Of a stretch of DNA of 64,000 nucleotides, positions 35,544-45,599 are shown piece by piece; the first letter of the stretch is position 1; the number at the start of each line of letters is the position of its first letter. The stretch covers positions 43,659,196 to 43,723,195 of the forward strand of contig JARZZO010000013.1 of assembly GCA_030544215.1 (NCBI GenBank). Direction: 5' to 3'. A program made the translations under genes and the position numbers. Under the pieces are notes generated by a model that was not told the DNA's origin, searched no databases, and saw nothing but the letters and a program-made list of their open reading frames with translations. The DNA comes from Zantedeschia hybrid cultivar. Lineage: Eukaryota > Streptophyta > Magnoliopsida > Alismatales > Araceae.

Positions 35544-36005
35544 GAGGGGAATGAGAAGGCAATTGCAGAACAGGGTGGCCGCTTCACAGACGATGGCCCA
35601 ACTGCACACTATTCCGGAGACTTAGAACAAATTTCGATTGTGGGGATTGATATCAGAATTAAGATGGACCTGAGAAATCCGAAGGAACATGTGACATGGT
35701 GGTAGTGGAAGGTAGGAAAACAGAGTGGACCGAAGGGTTGCAAAGTTTTTTGAAAACTCGCAAGGCGGGAGAAGACACCCTGCTGCGATACCTGTCGCTG
35801 GGTTGTGAGATGGTTAGTAACAGGGGTATGTGGATATCCTGGGGATACCAGAACTCCGACGGCGAAAGGAGAGGGGAGGGAAGGGAGGGAGTTGGACGGG
35901 GAACGGAGGTGAGGAGGGGGCCGAGGTTTCCAGAGACCCTCCAGGGAGGGCACTGCTATTTCCGGAGCGAAGAAGCTCCGATACTTGAGGATCCGACTCA
36001 GATCT
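35544..36005 (-). promoter_or_regulatory. LINE 5' untranslated/internal promoter region
   Basis: 462 bp from the LINE 5' end to the ORF1 ATG. It is C- and pyrimidine-rich on the minus strand. By analogy with other L1-type elements it should hold the internal promoter; no specific motif was assigned. Open frames here on both strands match nothing. Confidence 0.6.
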
Positions 36006-36022
36006 GCATCCAGGTATGTTTC
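36006..36022. repeat. LINE target-site duplication, 5' side
   Basis: GCATCCAGGTATGTTTC, identical to 29834-29850. It shows that the DNA right of 36022 and left of 29834 was contiguous before insertion. Confidence 0.97.
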
Positions 36023-36464
36023 GGCATCCATATTAATACCAACTGAGATCAACATGCGCCGCCAACCATGGGTTCATGATATGTCCGTACATGCACGTGC
36101 ATGGCATCTGCCCCTTAGTCTGGCGCATTGCACCAAGGGGCAGAGGATACCTTCCCCGCAGCGCCTTTCTTACTATGGTAAACAAACGTGGAAACGCCAG
36201 GCGCCACAGCCTGGGATTACATGCGCGGGATGGACTTTTTAGCACACAGCGTCCTCAGAAGGCTACAACTCGCAAACGTGGCCTCTCCAGCGCCGATCCC
36301 TACGCTCGCGCCCTATCCACCCCCCCGCCGCGTTAAAGCCACTCGCTGCAGAGCTAGCTCCCAGCTCGCAGGAACACAAGCGCCCCCATCACAACGAAGT
36401 GGCTGAGCGAGCGCAGCAGGGAAACCTCTGAGAGAGGACGCACGCCATTGCAGCGAAGGCGGCC
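36023..36464 (+). promoter_or_regulatory. PsbS proximal promoter and 5' leader
   Basis: The only native upstream DNA of PsbS still adjacent to the gene is these 442 bp. It holds a palindrome with a G-box (36090-36103) and ACGT cores at about 36186 and 36271 (aaacgtgg). No clear TATA box was seen. The ATG lies in a good context (ggcggccATGGCG). Confidence 0.6.
36090..36103. promoter_or_regulatory. RY / G-box / RY palindrome
   Basis: CATGCACGTGCATG is a perfect 14-bp palindrome. The centre CACGTG is a G-box (bZIP/bHLH, including light and ABA factors), and CATGCA on both strands is an RY core (B3 factors). It lies 362 bp upstream of the PsbS ATG and 68 bp from the LINE duplication. Confidence 0.6.
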
Positions 36465-37700
36465 ATGGCGCAGTCGATGCTCATGTCCAGCGTGGGCAGC
36501 CGCTGCCTGGCGGGCTTCTCTAGCAGGGAGTCGCCGCTGCAGTCCCAGGTCCGCCGGCTGCTGCGCCCGGCGTCGTCGACCCACCTCCTGCTGTGTCCCC
36601 CAGCTCGCCAGACTCCCCTCTCGCCTTCGTCTTCTTCTCGCTCCTATAGGCCCGCGCGCGCCATCTTCAAGTCCAAGAGCAAGGCCGTGCCCAAGAAGGT
36701 GTGTTGCATGGCCACTGCGTGCTAGCTAGATGCGCGCGCGCGCGCTTCTCCTCCTCCATGGAGATCATGTCGGTGCCTAATCAATCCCAGTCCCTTATCG
36801 TGATTAATTTAAATTTCAGGTGGAGAAGTCCAAGCAAAAGGTAGAGGATGGGATCTTCGGCACCTCGGGTGGGATCGGCTTCACCAAGCAGAACGAGCTC
36901 TTCGTCGGCCGTGTGGCCATGATTGGCTTCGCTGTGAGTTCCATTAATCCTCTCTTCTTGCTCTCTTCCCCACTCTCAGAGTCATCAAACACAGATTGAT
37001 CACTAGGCGTGGTGCCCTTATGTGCCTGCAGGCATCTTTGCTAGGAGAAGGTATCACAGGGAAAGGTATCCTGGCGCAATTGAACCTGGAGACCGGCATT
37101 CCCATCTACGAGGCGGAGCCCCTCCTCCTCTTCTTCATCCTCTTCACCCTACTTGGCGCCATCGGAGCTCTCGGAGACCGGGGCCGCTTCGTCGACGATG
37201 AGCAGCCCACCGGGCTCGACCGAGCTGTTATCCCTCCGGGGAAGGGCATCAGGTCTGCCCTGGGCCTCAGAGAAGGAGGTACATATATATACACACCTCT
37301 TCACATGCCACTGCTTAATTAGCTGCTTCTTCCACCTGATCCCATCTGTGAGACAGACCCTGGAACAGGTAGATGGCTAGCTTAGTAGATCTTAATTTGT
37401 GTTCGACAAACTGATCAAGTACTGTTCTGTGTGGTGTTGCTAATTAATTAATTAGGTCCGCTGTTCGGGTTCACGAAGTCGAACGAGCTGTTCGTGGGGA
37501 GGCTTGCGCAGCTGGGCATCGCCTTCTCCATCATCGGGGAGATCATAACGGGGAAGGGGGCGCTGGCGCAGCTCAACATCGAGACGGGGGTGCCCGTGGG
37601 CGAGCTGGAGCCGCTGGTGCTGTTCAACGTCGCCTTCTTCTTCTTCGCCGCCCTCAACCCCGGCACCGGCAAGTTCCTCACAGACGAAGGGGAGGACTAG
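36465..37700 (+). CDS. PSBS: Photosystem II 22-kDa protein PsbS, chloroplastic
   Basis: Four exons: 36465-36698, 36820-36933, 37032-37278 and 37456-37700, all GT-AG, giving 279 aa, the family's size. Residues 1 to about 65 are a Ser/Arg-rich chloroplast transit peptide. The mature part has two homologous halves, each with two thylakoid membrane helices: FTKQNELFVGRVAMIGFA... and FTKSNELFVGRLAQLGIAF.... The lumenal loops LNLETGIP and LNIETGVP hold E136 and E241, which correspond to the two pH-sensing glutamates (E122 and E226 in Arabidopsis). PsbS senses lumen acidification and triggers the qE component of non-photochemical quenching. No defects seen. Exons 1, 3 and 4 are GC-rich. A full-length LINE sits just upstream and may affect regulation. 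Confidence 0.98.
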
Positions 37701-37925
37701 ATCCACCAGTTCACCATGTGGTGGTGGAGATCGAAACCATGCATGTTGTTGCGTAATCGTAGCTGCTGCGCCTCTGAGAAGAACAGCTGATCCCTTCTTC
37801 CTTCCTGCTCTCCTCCTGTCCCATGTAGCTGTCTATTTACGTAGATTAATCCTGCAGAGGGTATTTATGAGCTTTCATTGGAGAAGATTTGGAATGATAT
37901 ATGTGAACGAACATGTGCAGATTAA
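37701..37925 (+). other. PsbS 3' untranslated region (approximate)
   Basis: Sequence after the TAG stop up to about 'gtgcagattaaagaaaa'. The end is guessed from the change in composition; no cDNA evidence is available here. Confidence 0.4.
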
Positions 37926-38640
37926 AGAAAAAAAAAATCCAATGACACAGCCACCAGATTCCCAAGATTAATTATCCTAGGCATTCTTTTAAAATTAAGC
38001 AAAAGGATTTGTTTTGTATTTCTCTTATGAGTAGTTTTTTTTTCCTAAATTCAAAATTTTTAGTAATATATTTAAGCTGTGTAGCAAACTGTCACACTTT
38101 TTTAAAGTGAATCTTTAGTTAAATCCCACTTTAAATTAAGAAGTCAAGTAGCAAGTTAACTAGTTTCATTTTAACACAAGTCCGGACAATTTTGGCATAT
38201 GCTTAGTTCGTTGCATTTTATTTACTGAAGTCAGATTCCCATTTTCATTTGGTGAGATAAAAATTAACTATATCCTTTCTATGGAAAGCTAAAACGTAAT
38301 ATTAGGAGAAAACCAATGAGTCAATTTGTTCCGGCTTGCAAATTTAAGAAAGAAAATTAATCGAGACATAGATTTGACTCGGTCTACCTTGAAAAGTCAA
38401 GCGATCAGTCTCCCTTGCCAATAAGGTCATCAGTTGACCATTAATGACCCATGCCAATCCATCAAAATTCTAGTCAATTATATATGTTAGAATATCTAAC
38501 TCAAGATTGAATTGTGGTGAGACATATATTGGACACGATTAAAATAAGACAAGATTAGAATCACCAGACTCATCACATTTAAGTATGAGACGGCTCTGAT
38601 CATCAGGATTCATGAGAAGGCTTTGATGTTACAAGATGAA
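37926..38640. other. Intergenic
   Basis: AT-rich, nothing recognised. Confidence 0.45.
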
Positions 38641-39143
38641 ATCCCAAAACCGCAGTGTTGAGATTCAGAGGCACAGACTTATATGCAATGGAACTATAAT
38701 TTAGAAACCGATATAGGATTAATTGTCCAAAGCCACTATGGGACAATAGTCAACACTCCCCTTCACGGCCACCATGGGCCGTGGAAATGAAAGGAGAGGC
38801 GAAAGAGGTCAAAACCGCTCTTACAAACCACAAAACCTGGGTGTTGAGTTTGAAGGGCCCAAGATCATAAGCATTGGCCACAACTAAAATTAACCGATGT
38901 AAGACTATTATTTAGTCACTCCAACACTCCCCCTCATGGCCAAGATGGGCCGTGGAAATTAGATGAGGAGGCGGCGCAAATTATAAGATAAACTTTGAGA
39001 AGATAAAGTTGGGCCAAGCTCCTGCTCTGATACCATCTTACAAACCACAAAACCCGAGTGTTGAGTTTGAAGGGCCCAAGATCATAAGCATTGGCCACAA
39101 CTGAAATTAACCGATGTAAGACTATTATTTAGTCACTCCAACA
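38641..39143. repeat. Degenerate tandem repeat, about 217-bp period
   Basis: Two close copies (from 38821 and 39038) share 'ttacaaaccacaaaac', 'gttgagtttgaagggcccaa', 'gatcataagcattggccaca', and 'ccgatgtaagactattattt'. A more diverged unit lies before them (38641-38820). Between them are 'catggccaagatgggccgtg' and 'gctctgataccat', phrases I know from plant retrotransposon-derived repeats. No coding. Confidence 0.8.
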
Positions 39144-39223
39144 TTATATATGTTAAAGAGTTTAACATATATGTTAATCATGAGAAGGCTTTGATGTTAT
39201 ATATGTTAAAGAGTTTAACATAT
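39144..39223. repeat. Duplicated 27-bp inverted repeat
   Basis: 'atatatgttaaa' gag 'tttaacatatat' occurs at about 39146-39172 and again at about 39196-39222. The motif 'catgagaaggctttgatgtt' lies between them and also at 38610. Confidence 0.8.
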
Positions 39224-39573
39224 ATGCCCACAATTAGCCTTCCTATGAACCCATAGTTCACTCATACATAGGCAACATATGTGAGGACTCCTGATTCCCT
39301 GCCTTTTCATGGGGTTGGGTTTAGGTAGGGAGCTCAAAATCATACACTAGTTGTGTGAGAATATTGTTGGAATATTCTTTATAAGAGTATTTATAATGGG
39401 GTCCATATCCATCATCAAATAAGGTAATTTCCTTTCATTGAAAGACAAAATAATGAAGCCACCTCTATGAGTCAAAATGAATAACACTTGCAGCGACGTA
39501 TGTGATCCTTTCCGATATTAATATTATTATTGGCATCCTCTATGGATATTCTTAAACTCGTGCACACGTTTAT

Positions 39574-39767
39574 CTTCTCAAGGAGAGGAGATCCTCTCGG
39601 TACATATTTAGATCGGAATACAACAGTACAGAGAAGGGGAGGAGAGCAAAAATTGCAAAAAAAACCTTCATATGATACCAAAATTTTGCAAATACTTGGA
39701 CTCCCCCCCTCTCTGTCCTGCTAGATTCCCGTCCAAATGTGCTACGAGAGGATCTCTTCTTCTCAAG
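39574..39767. mobile_element. Mutator-like MITE with 9-bp target duplication
   Basis: CTTCTCAAG at 39574-39582 is repeated exactly at 39759-39767. The element between (176 bp) starts GAGAGGAGATCCTCTCGG and ends CGAGAGGATCTCTT, inverted ends. A related copy is at 44820-44971. Short open frames here are chance. Confidence 0.8.
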
Positions 39768-40521
39768 AGATTGTACTCAGGCAAGAGATTCATAATCTCA
39801 TTTCAGTTGTATAAGAATATTTCGTTCGCACTTATTTATAAAGAATATTTCATTCCTTTTTTATCAAGATGTCATAAAATCGTCAGACCATCTTCATAGA
39901 TCAAAATGGACAACATTGAATCTGCCACCCTTCTTGCAACACTAGTCATGCACATATATTGAAGTTGTTCAAGTCAGTCCTCATGTGACCAAGCCTTTCT
40001 GATCTCAGTTATGACTTGAATTATTTTGCTGAATATCTGGTATTTCAGTTAAGCTGAAACGAATTTTTAATTTTTACAAATTTACTCGAGTTGATAAACT
40101 ATTATCCAAACAAAGCAACGTATGGTCAGAATTGTATGTCCTCTGGATTTCCATCAACATAGCAAAAGGGTGCACGTGAACCGGTTGGACTGGAAATGTC
40201 CTGTTCAACTGAACAACGACGTGGTGGTAGGGATGGTCCATGAATTTGCCTTCAATTTCACATAAAAATGAAAAAATATGTTTTCACTCTTTTTATGATA
40301 TTTATTAAGAACCATGTGGTTTTCACATCTAGGAATTAAAAAAATAAAAAAATTATATGCTGCCATCTAATCTTGAAATTTGAACGACAATATTAAGAGG
40401 TGCAACAAGTATTACTCCGACAGCATTAACAAGCCACTCGCTTGCACCATTGCATGAATGGGCCTATCACAACCCCCCAAATCAAATCAAATTTGAAGGG
40501 CCCACGTGCTCTTTCTATTTA
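39768..40521. other. Intergenic
   Basis: No gene. A right end of the GAGTAATACTT family ('gcaacaagtattactc') is at about 40404-40419, but I could not pair it with a left end. Confidence 0.4.
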
Positions 40522-40860
40522 AGAATACTTGTTGTCCCTTACTGCTGCAGGGCATTGCAACAAGTTTTTTATTTTGAAATCCTTTTAAAGTTGGATTCTA
40601 TATAAGTGTTTCACATATTTGTACAGGTTCATTTTTTCGGACAAAGTAAAAATTCTAAAAAATAAAAAATGAGTATCAATGAACATTGAAAAAAAGTTTT
40701 TAATGGGCTGAGCCCAGTAACAATTTTTAATTTTATTAAAAAATTTAGATAGTCCAATTAAAGATTAGTTTGTACCAACACATGGGGCATATGTTGGCCG
40801 ACCTTAAAAAAGCTTAAATTTTTTTAAGGCACTGCAGATGCAATGCTGCAAGTATTACCC
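40522..40860. mobile_element. GAGTAATACTT-family element
   Basis: Left 'gaatacttgttgtccctta' and right 'gcaatgctgcaagtattacc' match the family ends in inverted orientation. The left end folds back on 'ggcattgcaacaagt' (about 40551). No target duplication was identified, so the limits are approximate. Confidence 0.5.
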
Positions 40861-42250
40861 GTTACTAATCTTACCTGAGTTGATCGGTACACCACTAGCT
40901 CGTGTGAATAAATCCTTCCTAATAGCACATGATTTAGAGAATCGGAGACAAAAAAATATAACTGTGTAAGAAATAGATATTAATCAAATTATAAGATTCT
41001 ATTGTTGAGTAATTAAATTTTTGAATATTTAAAAAAATAACTCTCTTATGATTCTAGTTATGAATTTAGCTTTATTATTTCACATTATTATAAATAACCG
41101 TACTGCATCATAATAGTTGAAAGAATGCCCTATCGTTATATATTGTCCGTTAGTATACCGTTAAAGATCTCTTATCTAACTTAAAAATGTCTAAAATACT
41201 CTATTTTTATCCTTATTTCTCTCTCTTTGTCACAATATGTTAATCAAAAGTATCCTTCTTGTAGGAAGTACTTCCATGCAAACATGGAATTTGAGGACTG
41301 AATAATACATGTTGCATCCTTAAAGGATGTCAATCGTAGGGATATTTTTGCTACTATTGTATGAAGATAAGATATAGAAATCTGTAATTAAAATTTTAAG
41401 AGGGTTATTTTTCAAAAAAAATTCATAATTTTTTGATCAAATAATTTGCTGCCATATGAGATGTAACTTTCTCTATTTTATTCTTAGTTGATAATATCAT
41501 AAATAAAATAGTAAATTCCGGATAGATCAGTATTTGCCAATGCATACTTTTCCCTTTCTTTAGATTTGGTGTGACGTATGGGAGTTTTATTTGTAAATTC
41601 ATGTGTATGTGTATAATGTATATATTTAACTAATCATGATTTCTACGCACTTCTATTGCTGTCAACTAATGCCTAATCCTACAAAATCGAAGCCATATTT
41701 GACAAAATTTTTAATTGAAAATCACTTTTTTAGCTTTTATTTTTGACACAAAAATATTGAGAAAAAATCATAACAGTATTTTATAAAAAATTATAAAAAA
41801 ACTTCACTAACAATTTCAATTTTATGGCAATTTAGGATACTAGGACATGCTTAGTGTAGCTTCCAAGACCTAGGTCGTGTTCAATATAATTTTCGTTTGA
41901 AAGTATTTTGACCTTTCACATATTTCAAGCAAATTATTTTGAGAGGAAACTAGGTCTTATAAGCCATTTATTCAGTCTTTTTTTGTTTTTATTAAAAAAA
42001 TATAAATTAGAGCTTCCTAAATTTCAGCATAAATGATGTTATTTGAAAAATGTGTGACTTATAGAACCACGTGAAATTAATTGTATCTTCCTATTCGATA
42101 TTTCTATAGTAAAAATAGGAGTAAAAAAATTAAAAATTTCACCAAATAGGTCCCTAGTATCCTTCCCAACACAATGCACTCCTCTACCTACAAAAGAACG
42201 TATTGAGCTACGGTCCTCAATAAAATATAAACTAACTTCTTTTTCTTTAC
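40861..42250. other. Intergenic
   Basis: Strongly AT-rich, no gene; low-complexity MITE-like stretches without clear ends. Confidence 0.4.
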
Positions 42251-42441
42251 GAGTAATACTTACTGTAATGCTCCGATTGCATTGAAGTTGAGACTGCTAA
42301 CGGATCATGGAATGAGAGGAGTTTAAGTTCTACTACACCTCTTGCAAGATTCTAGCGACTGCACACCATCCCATCTTATAATCAAGCGACGGTTGAAGTT
42401 GTAATTTGTAACGTCTCAGAGCATTGCGACAAATATTACTC
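42251..42441. mobile_element. GAGTAATACTT-family MITE, short form (191 bp)
   Basis: Left GAGTAATACTTACTGTAATG and right GCATTGCGACAAATATTACTC are inverted; 'atgctccg' and 'cagagcat' continue the pairing. Its size is close to the copy in the SnRK2 intron (61739-61933). Confidence 0.65.
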
Positions 42442-42965
42442 CAACGCCTAAGCCTAGCTCCTTTAACTTGCTTGCCTAAACAGGTTAAATTGCTTATTAG
42501 CTGCACATTCGGCAACTTTAGGTCGTTGAATTCACACTTAGGTCGGCCCAACTGCAGCCCAACTTAAAAACCCCAGCCCATATCAACTGGAATTGGATTC
42601 TAGGGTAGGACAGCTATGTTCCACTGCCATTTGTCACCCTAAAGTAGGTCACAACTTAATATGCTTGCAGGTGCATCTAAGGACCACCTATCATAGTATC
42701 TTATGAAGCAAAGTGGTTTTCTAGCGATTTTTATGAATGTCATTATTAAAGAATAGGGTTTTTGGGTTTTAATCTCGATTAATGTAGTGAACTATGAATG
42801 AATCCTCGAATAAATCTTTAAATGAATCCTCGTATATTACATACATACATAATATTTAATTTTCATGAATTTTAATTTTTTATCTTTTAGTTTGTGCTGT
42901 CCACTCCTATTATATTTTAGTTACTTGATTAGACTAAACGGGACAATATTAACCAAGTTACTAAG

Positions 42966-43257
42966 GACGTGTTTGGCAAAACTTTTACTTGAAAGTTATT
43001 TTTGGCTTTCACGTCTTACATAGAATAAGTTGAGGGAGAGAGGTTATAATTAATTTTGATTTGTTACAAAAATCAACTCTTTCATAAGAACCTCACTTTT
43101 TCTTCAATCTTGGAAGCTCCCCCTTATAACTTTTGGTTGGAAGTCAAAACACAAGTAAAATACCACATAAATGACTTCTAAAATCTAGTGACTTCCATAA
43201 AAAATAACTAAATAGAAATACAAAATTACTTCCAAATGGAAGCTACGCCAAAGACAG
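42966..43257. mobile_element. MITE with GTGTTTGGC / GCCAAAGACAGC ends
   Basis: Left 'cgtgtttggcaaaactttta' and right 'tggaagctacgccaaagaca' are imperfect inverted repeats of about 38 bp. No coding. The flanking duplication is not clear. Confidence 0.45.
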
Positions 43258-44810
43258 CTTAAATGACCTCTATCCCTCCTTTCTCTCCCTATAATATCCA
43301 TTTTTGAGGTGTTGGTGGACATGGGTGAAAAGGGAGGGACTCTACTAATCTTAACTCCAGTGATGAACTTGGCTTGGACCTCCCTCCGTTTCTTTTTATT
43401 TATATTATTATAGAGGGCAATTAAATTATTTTATATATTTTTATTTATTTTGACAGTAATATTCACAAAACACTATTAGAAGACTCTTTATTGAAGAGAT
43501 TTATTATTAAGGAGAACTGAGTTTTAAGGGACTAAACATCTAAATAAGTAAATGTGGAGAACTTTTTTTATAATTTACTATATTTTACAAGGATCAAAAC
43601 GTGAAAAAGATTAAAATTATTATATTAAGATAGAAATTAGTCTCTAAAATTTGAATATCAGGTATACATCACCCACATGACTGGATAATTTCAATTATAA
43701 ATCAGAAGAAAGTGACCGAAATATTCAAGACAAAACATTACGTTTATACAAAAATAGCTTGTAAATAACCATCTTATCCGTTCTCATTCAAACGGTTAAA
43801 ACGTTTTTAATAATGGCAAGTGGCAAAGGCATCACTTTTCTACCAAGATTAGCAATTAGGATAGATAGGGCATATGCATTGTATCTAGGGGTAGAAGTCG
43901 GTCAGGTCAGATTAGGTTTTGCTAAAACAAGCCAGGCCTGCATGGCAAAATCTTAGTCTGAGCCTGACATGTTGGCCTGTTGTAAGCCAAAAAGAGATTT
44001 GACCTAACCTGTTTAAAAAAATCGCTAGGTCGGGCCTGGCCTGTTGGCCTGTTTAGGCCTATCAGAAAATAGGTCAAAAATATATTTTGGCTTACGAAGT
44101 CAAAAATAGGCTTCAGCCTACAAGTCAGTCTGTGGGCCTATAAAACATTGCTTTTGAAAAATAAATCTGGCCTATTTGTGAAAATAAGTTTATACGAAGA
44201 CCTTGGTCTAGCCTAAATTGCTAAATAGGCTAGACCGTAGGCCCCTAATAAGCCGCCTGGCTTACTTCCATCCCTAATTGTATCTTTGTAAAGAAAGCAT
44301 AACATATACACACATTTTCAAAGACGAATGCCCCGTAAATATATTTCTAAAAGAGATTGTGGATGCAAGTTTTATGATCACTGTTTTAAGAGTTCTTCAG
44401 TTAGCAACTACGAGCAAGAGGGCTGCAGACACGGTCACTCGGGTGAGGTAGGGCTCCCACCCAGTTTACTTATTAGACTAATATTTGCTATACTGAGGGT
44501 GTTTATTGCAATAATACTTTGTGTAGCGGATAAAAATGGAAAAATTGAATTTTTTAGGTGGGTTCAGAAGTTCCCTACATGTCAGGATAGGTCGATTTTT
44601 AATTAGGCGACTTAAAAAAATCTGAAAAATGAAAAATTGTTATTGGGCTCAGCCCATTAAGGGCATTTTTACTATTTATTGGGGTTTGATTTTTTATTTT
44701 TCAGATTTTTTAGATTGTCCGCTCATATATTGGCATATACAAATATGTAGGACACCTTAAAACCCACTTAAAAAATACTTTTTCCCATTTACCTACTATA
44801 TTGAAGGTCA
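43258..44810. other. Intergenic
   Basis: No gene recognised. A repeat at about 43888-44275 has many 'ggcctgtttaggcct' type phrases and starts 'taggggtagaagtcggtcag', related to the GGGCTGT dispersed repeats. Confidence 0.4.
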
Positions 44811-44980
44811 GTACAATGAGAGAAGATTCTCTCGGCACATGTTTAGACCAGAGTCTAAATATTGCAAAACCCCCCTCCATTTGATCTCAAAATTTGGCAA
44901 AAATCTAAACATTTCCCATCTTAGTATTAGTGGACTCTAACCCAAAGTATACTAAGAGGATCTCTTCTCCGGTACAATAG
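44811..44980. mobile_element. Mutator-like MITE, second copy
   Basis: Element 44820-44971 starts GAGAAGATTCTCTCGG and ends AAGAGGATCTCTTCTCCG. Flanks GTACAATGA and GTACAATAG agree at 7 of 9 bases, an aged 9-bp duplication. Same family as 39574-39767. Confidence 0.65.
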
Positions 44981-45029
44981 ATGCTCTCAGTGCAGCAAGT
45001 ATTACTCTACCTATTGGGTATGCCTCTTA

Positions 45030-45470
45030 CCACCATCAGCTTAGCTGCCCGTTTTCATGTTCTCTGCTCATAATTGTTCCCTCCCCCTTGTCTAAATCGT
45101 GTGGTTTTGTGCTCGGAAAGCTTTTTCCGTTGGGGATTACCCTGGCTCTATTAGCACATCTCTTTGATCCGGTGAAGTCCACTAGCTTTGTGCTCCTGAA
45201 GGCCTTCCTTGGAGCCTTCTGCACCCCCGAAGAAGCTCGTGATTCTGAGCATTTCACACGCCAGAGTGTTCACCGGAGCCTCCTATATCGGCATCAGTTG
45301 CTCTATCTGTGCAACGCTTCTCTGCATGCCAAAAAGGCTTGCAGACCAGGACGGTATTCTTGGTGAGAGGCTGCTGATCTCTCAGGTCTGCAATGGCTCT
45401 TCTGTAATTACTTGTCATGATAAATGTGCAATGTACCACTCAAGTCTGGATATAAACAAGATCGTTTGAA
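45030..45470 (+). other. Unassigned coding-like segment
   Basis: Balanced base composition with overlapping open frames (for example 45088-45366 and 45209-45469, the latter with a hydrophobic stretch GASYIGISCSICATLLCMP). I recognise no family and see no good splice or start context. It may be a gene fragment carried by a repeat. Confidence 0.2.
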
Positions 45471-45473
45471 CCA

Positions 45474-45595
45474 TTTTGTCTGGATCTCGATGTATCCCTA
45501 AACTAAGTGAATTATTTGCATTTAAAGTGATAGAACTGACCAAGTACGACACCTTTTGTTAAGTCTGGAGACACATCGAGACTCAGACAAAATAG
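45474..45595. mobile_element. MITE with TTTTGTCTGGATCTCGATG ends
   Basis: Left 'attttgtctggatctcgatg' is the near complement of right 'catcgagactcagacaaaat'. Partial copies are at about 45640-45700 and 48985-49115. Confidence 0.55.
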
Positions 45596-45599
45596 TCCA

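Larger units (their letters stand above)
29851..36005 (-). mobile_element. Full-length L1-type LINE (non-LTR retrotransposon)
   Basis: A perfect 17-bp target duplication encloses 6155 bp. On the minus strand the order is: 5' leader (36005-35544), ORF1, ORF2, a 27-bp 3' untranslated region (29889-29863), and a 12-A tail (29862-29851). ORF1 has a nucleic-acid-binding layout; ORF2 has endonuclease, reverse transcriptase, zinc-binding region and RNase H. Each ORF has one in-frame stop and no frameshift, so it is young in structure but probably not self-sufficient now. It inserted upstream of PsbS in opposite orientation; its 5' end faces the PsbS promoter. Confidence 0.97.

Noticed and set aside
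35609..36055. 148-codon minus-strand frame at the LINE 5' end
   Set aside because: Crosses the LINE boundary and target duplication, so it cannot be a LINE protein; no homology recognised.
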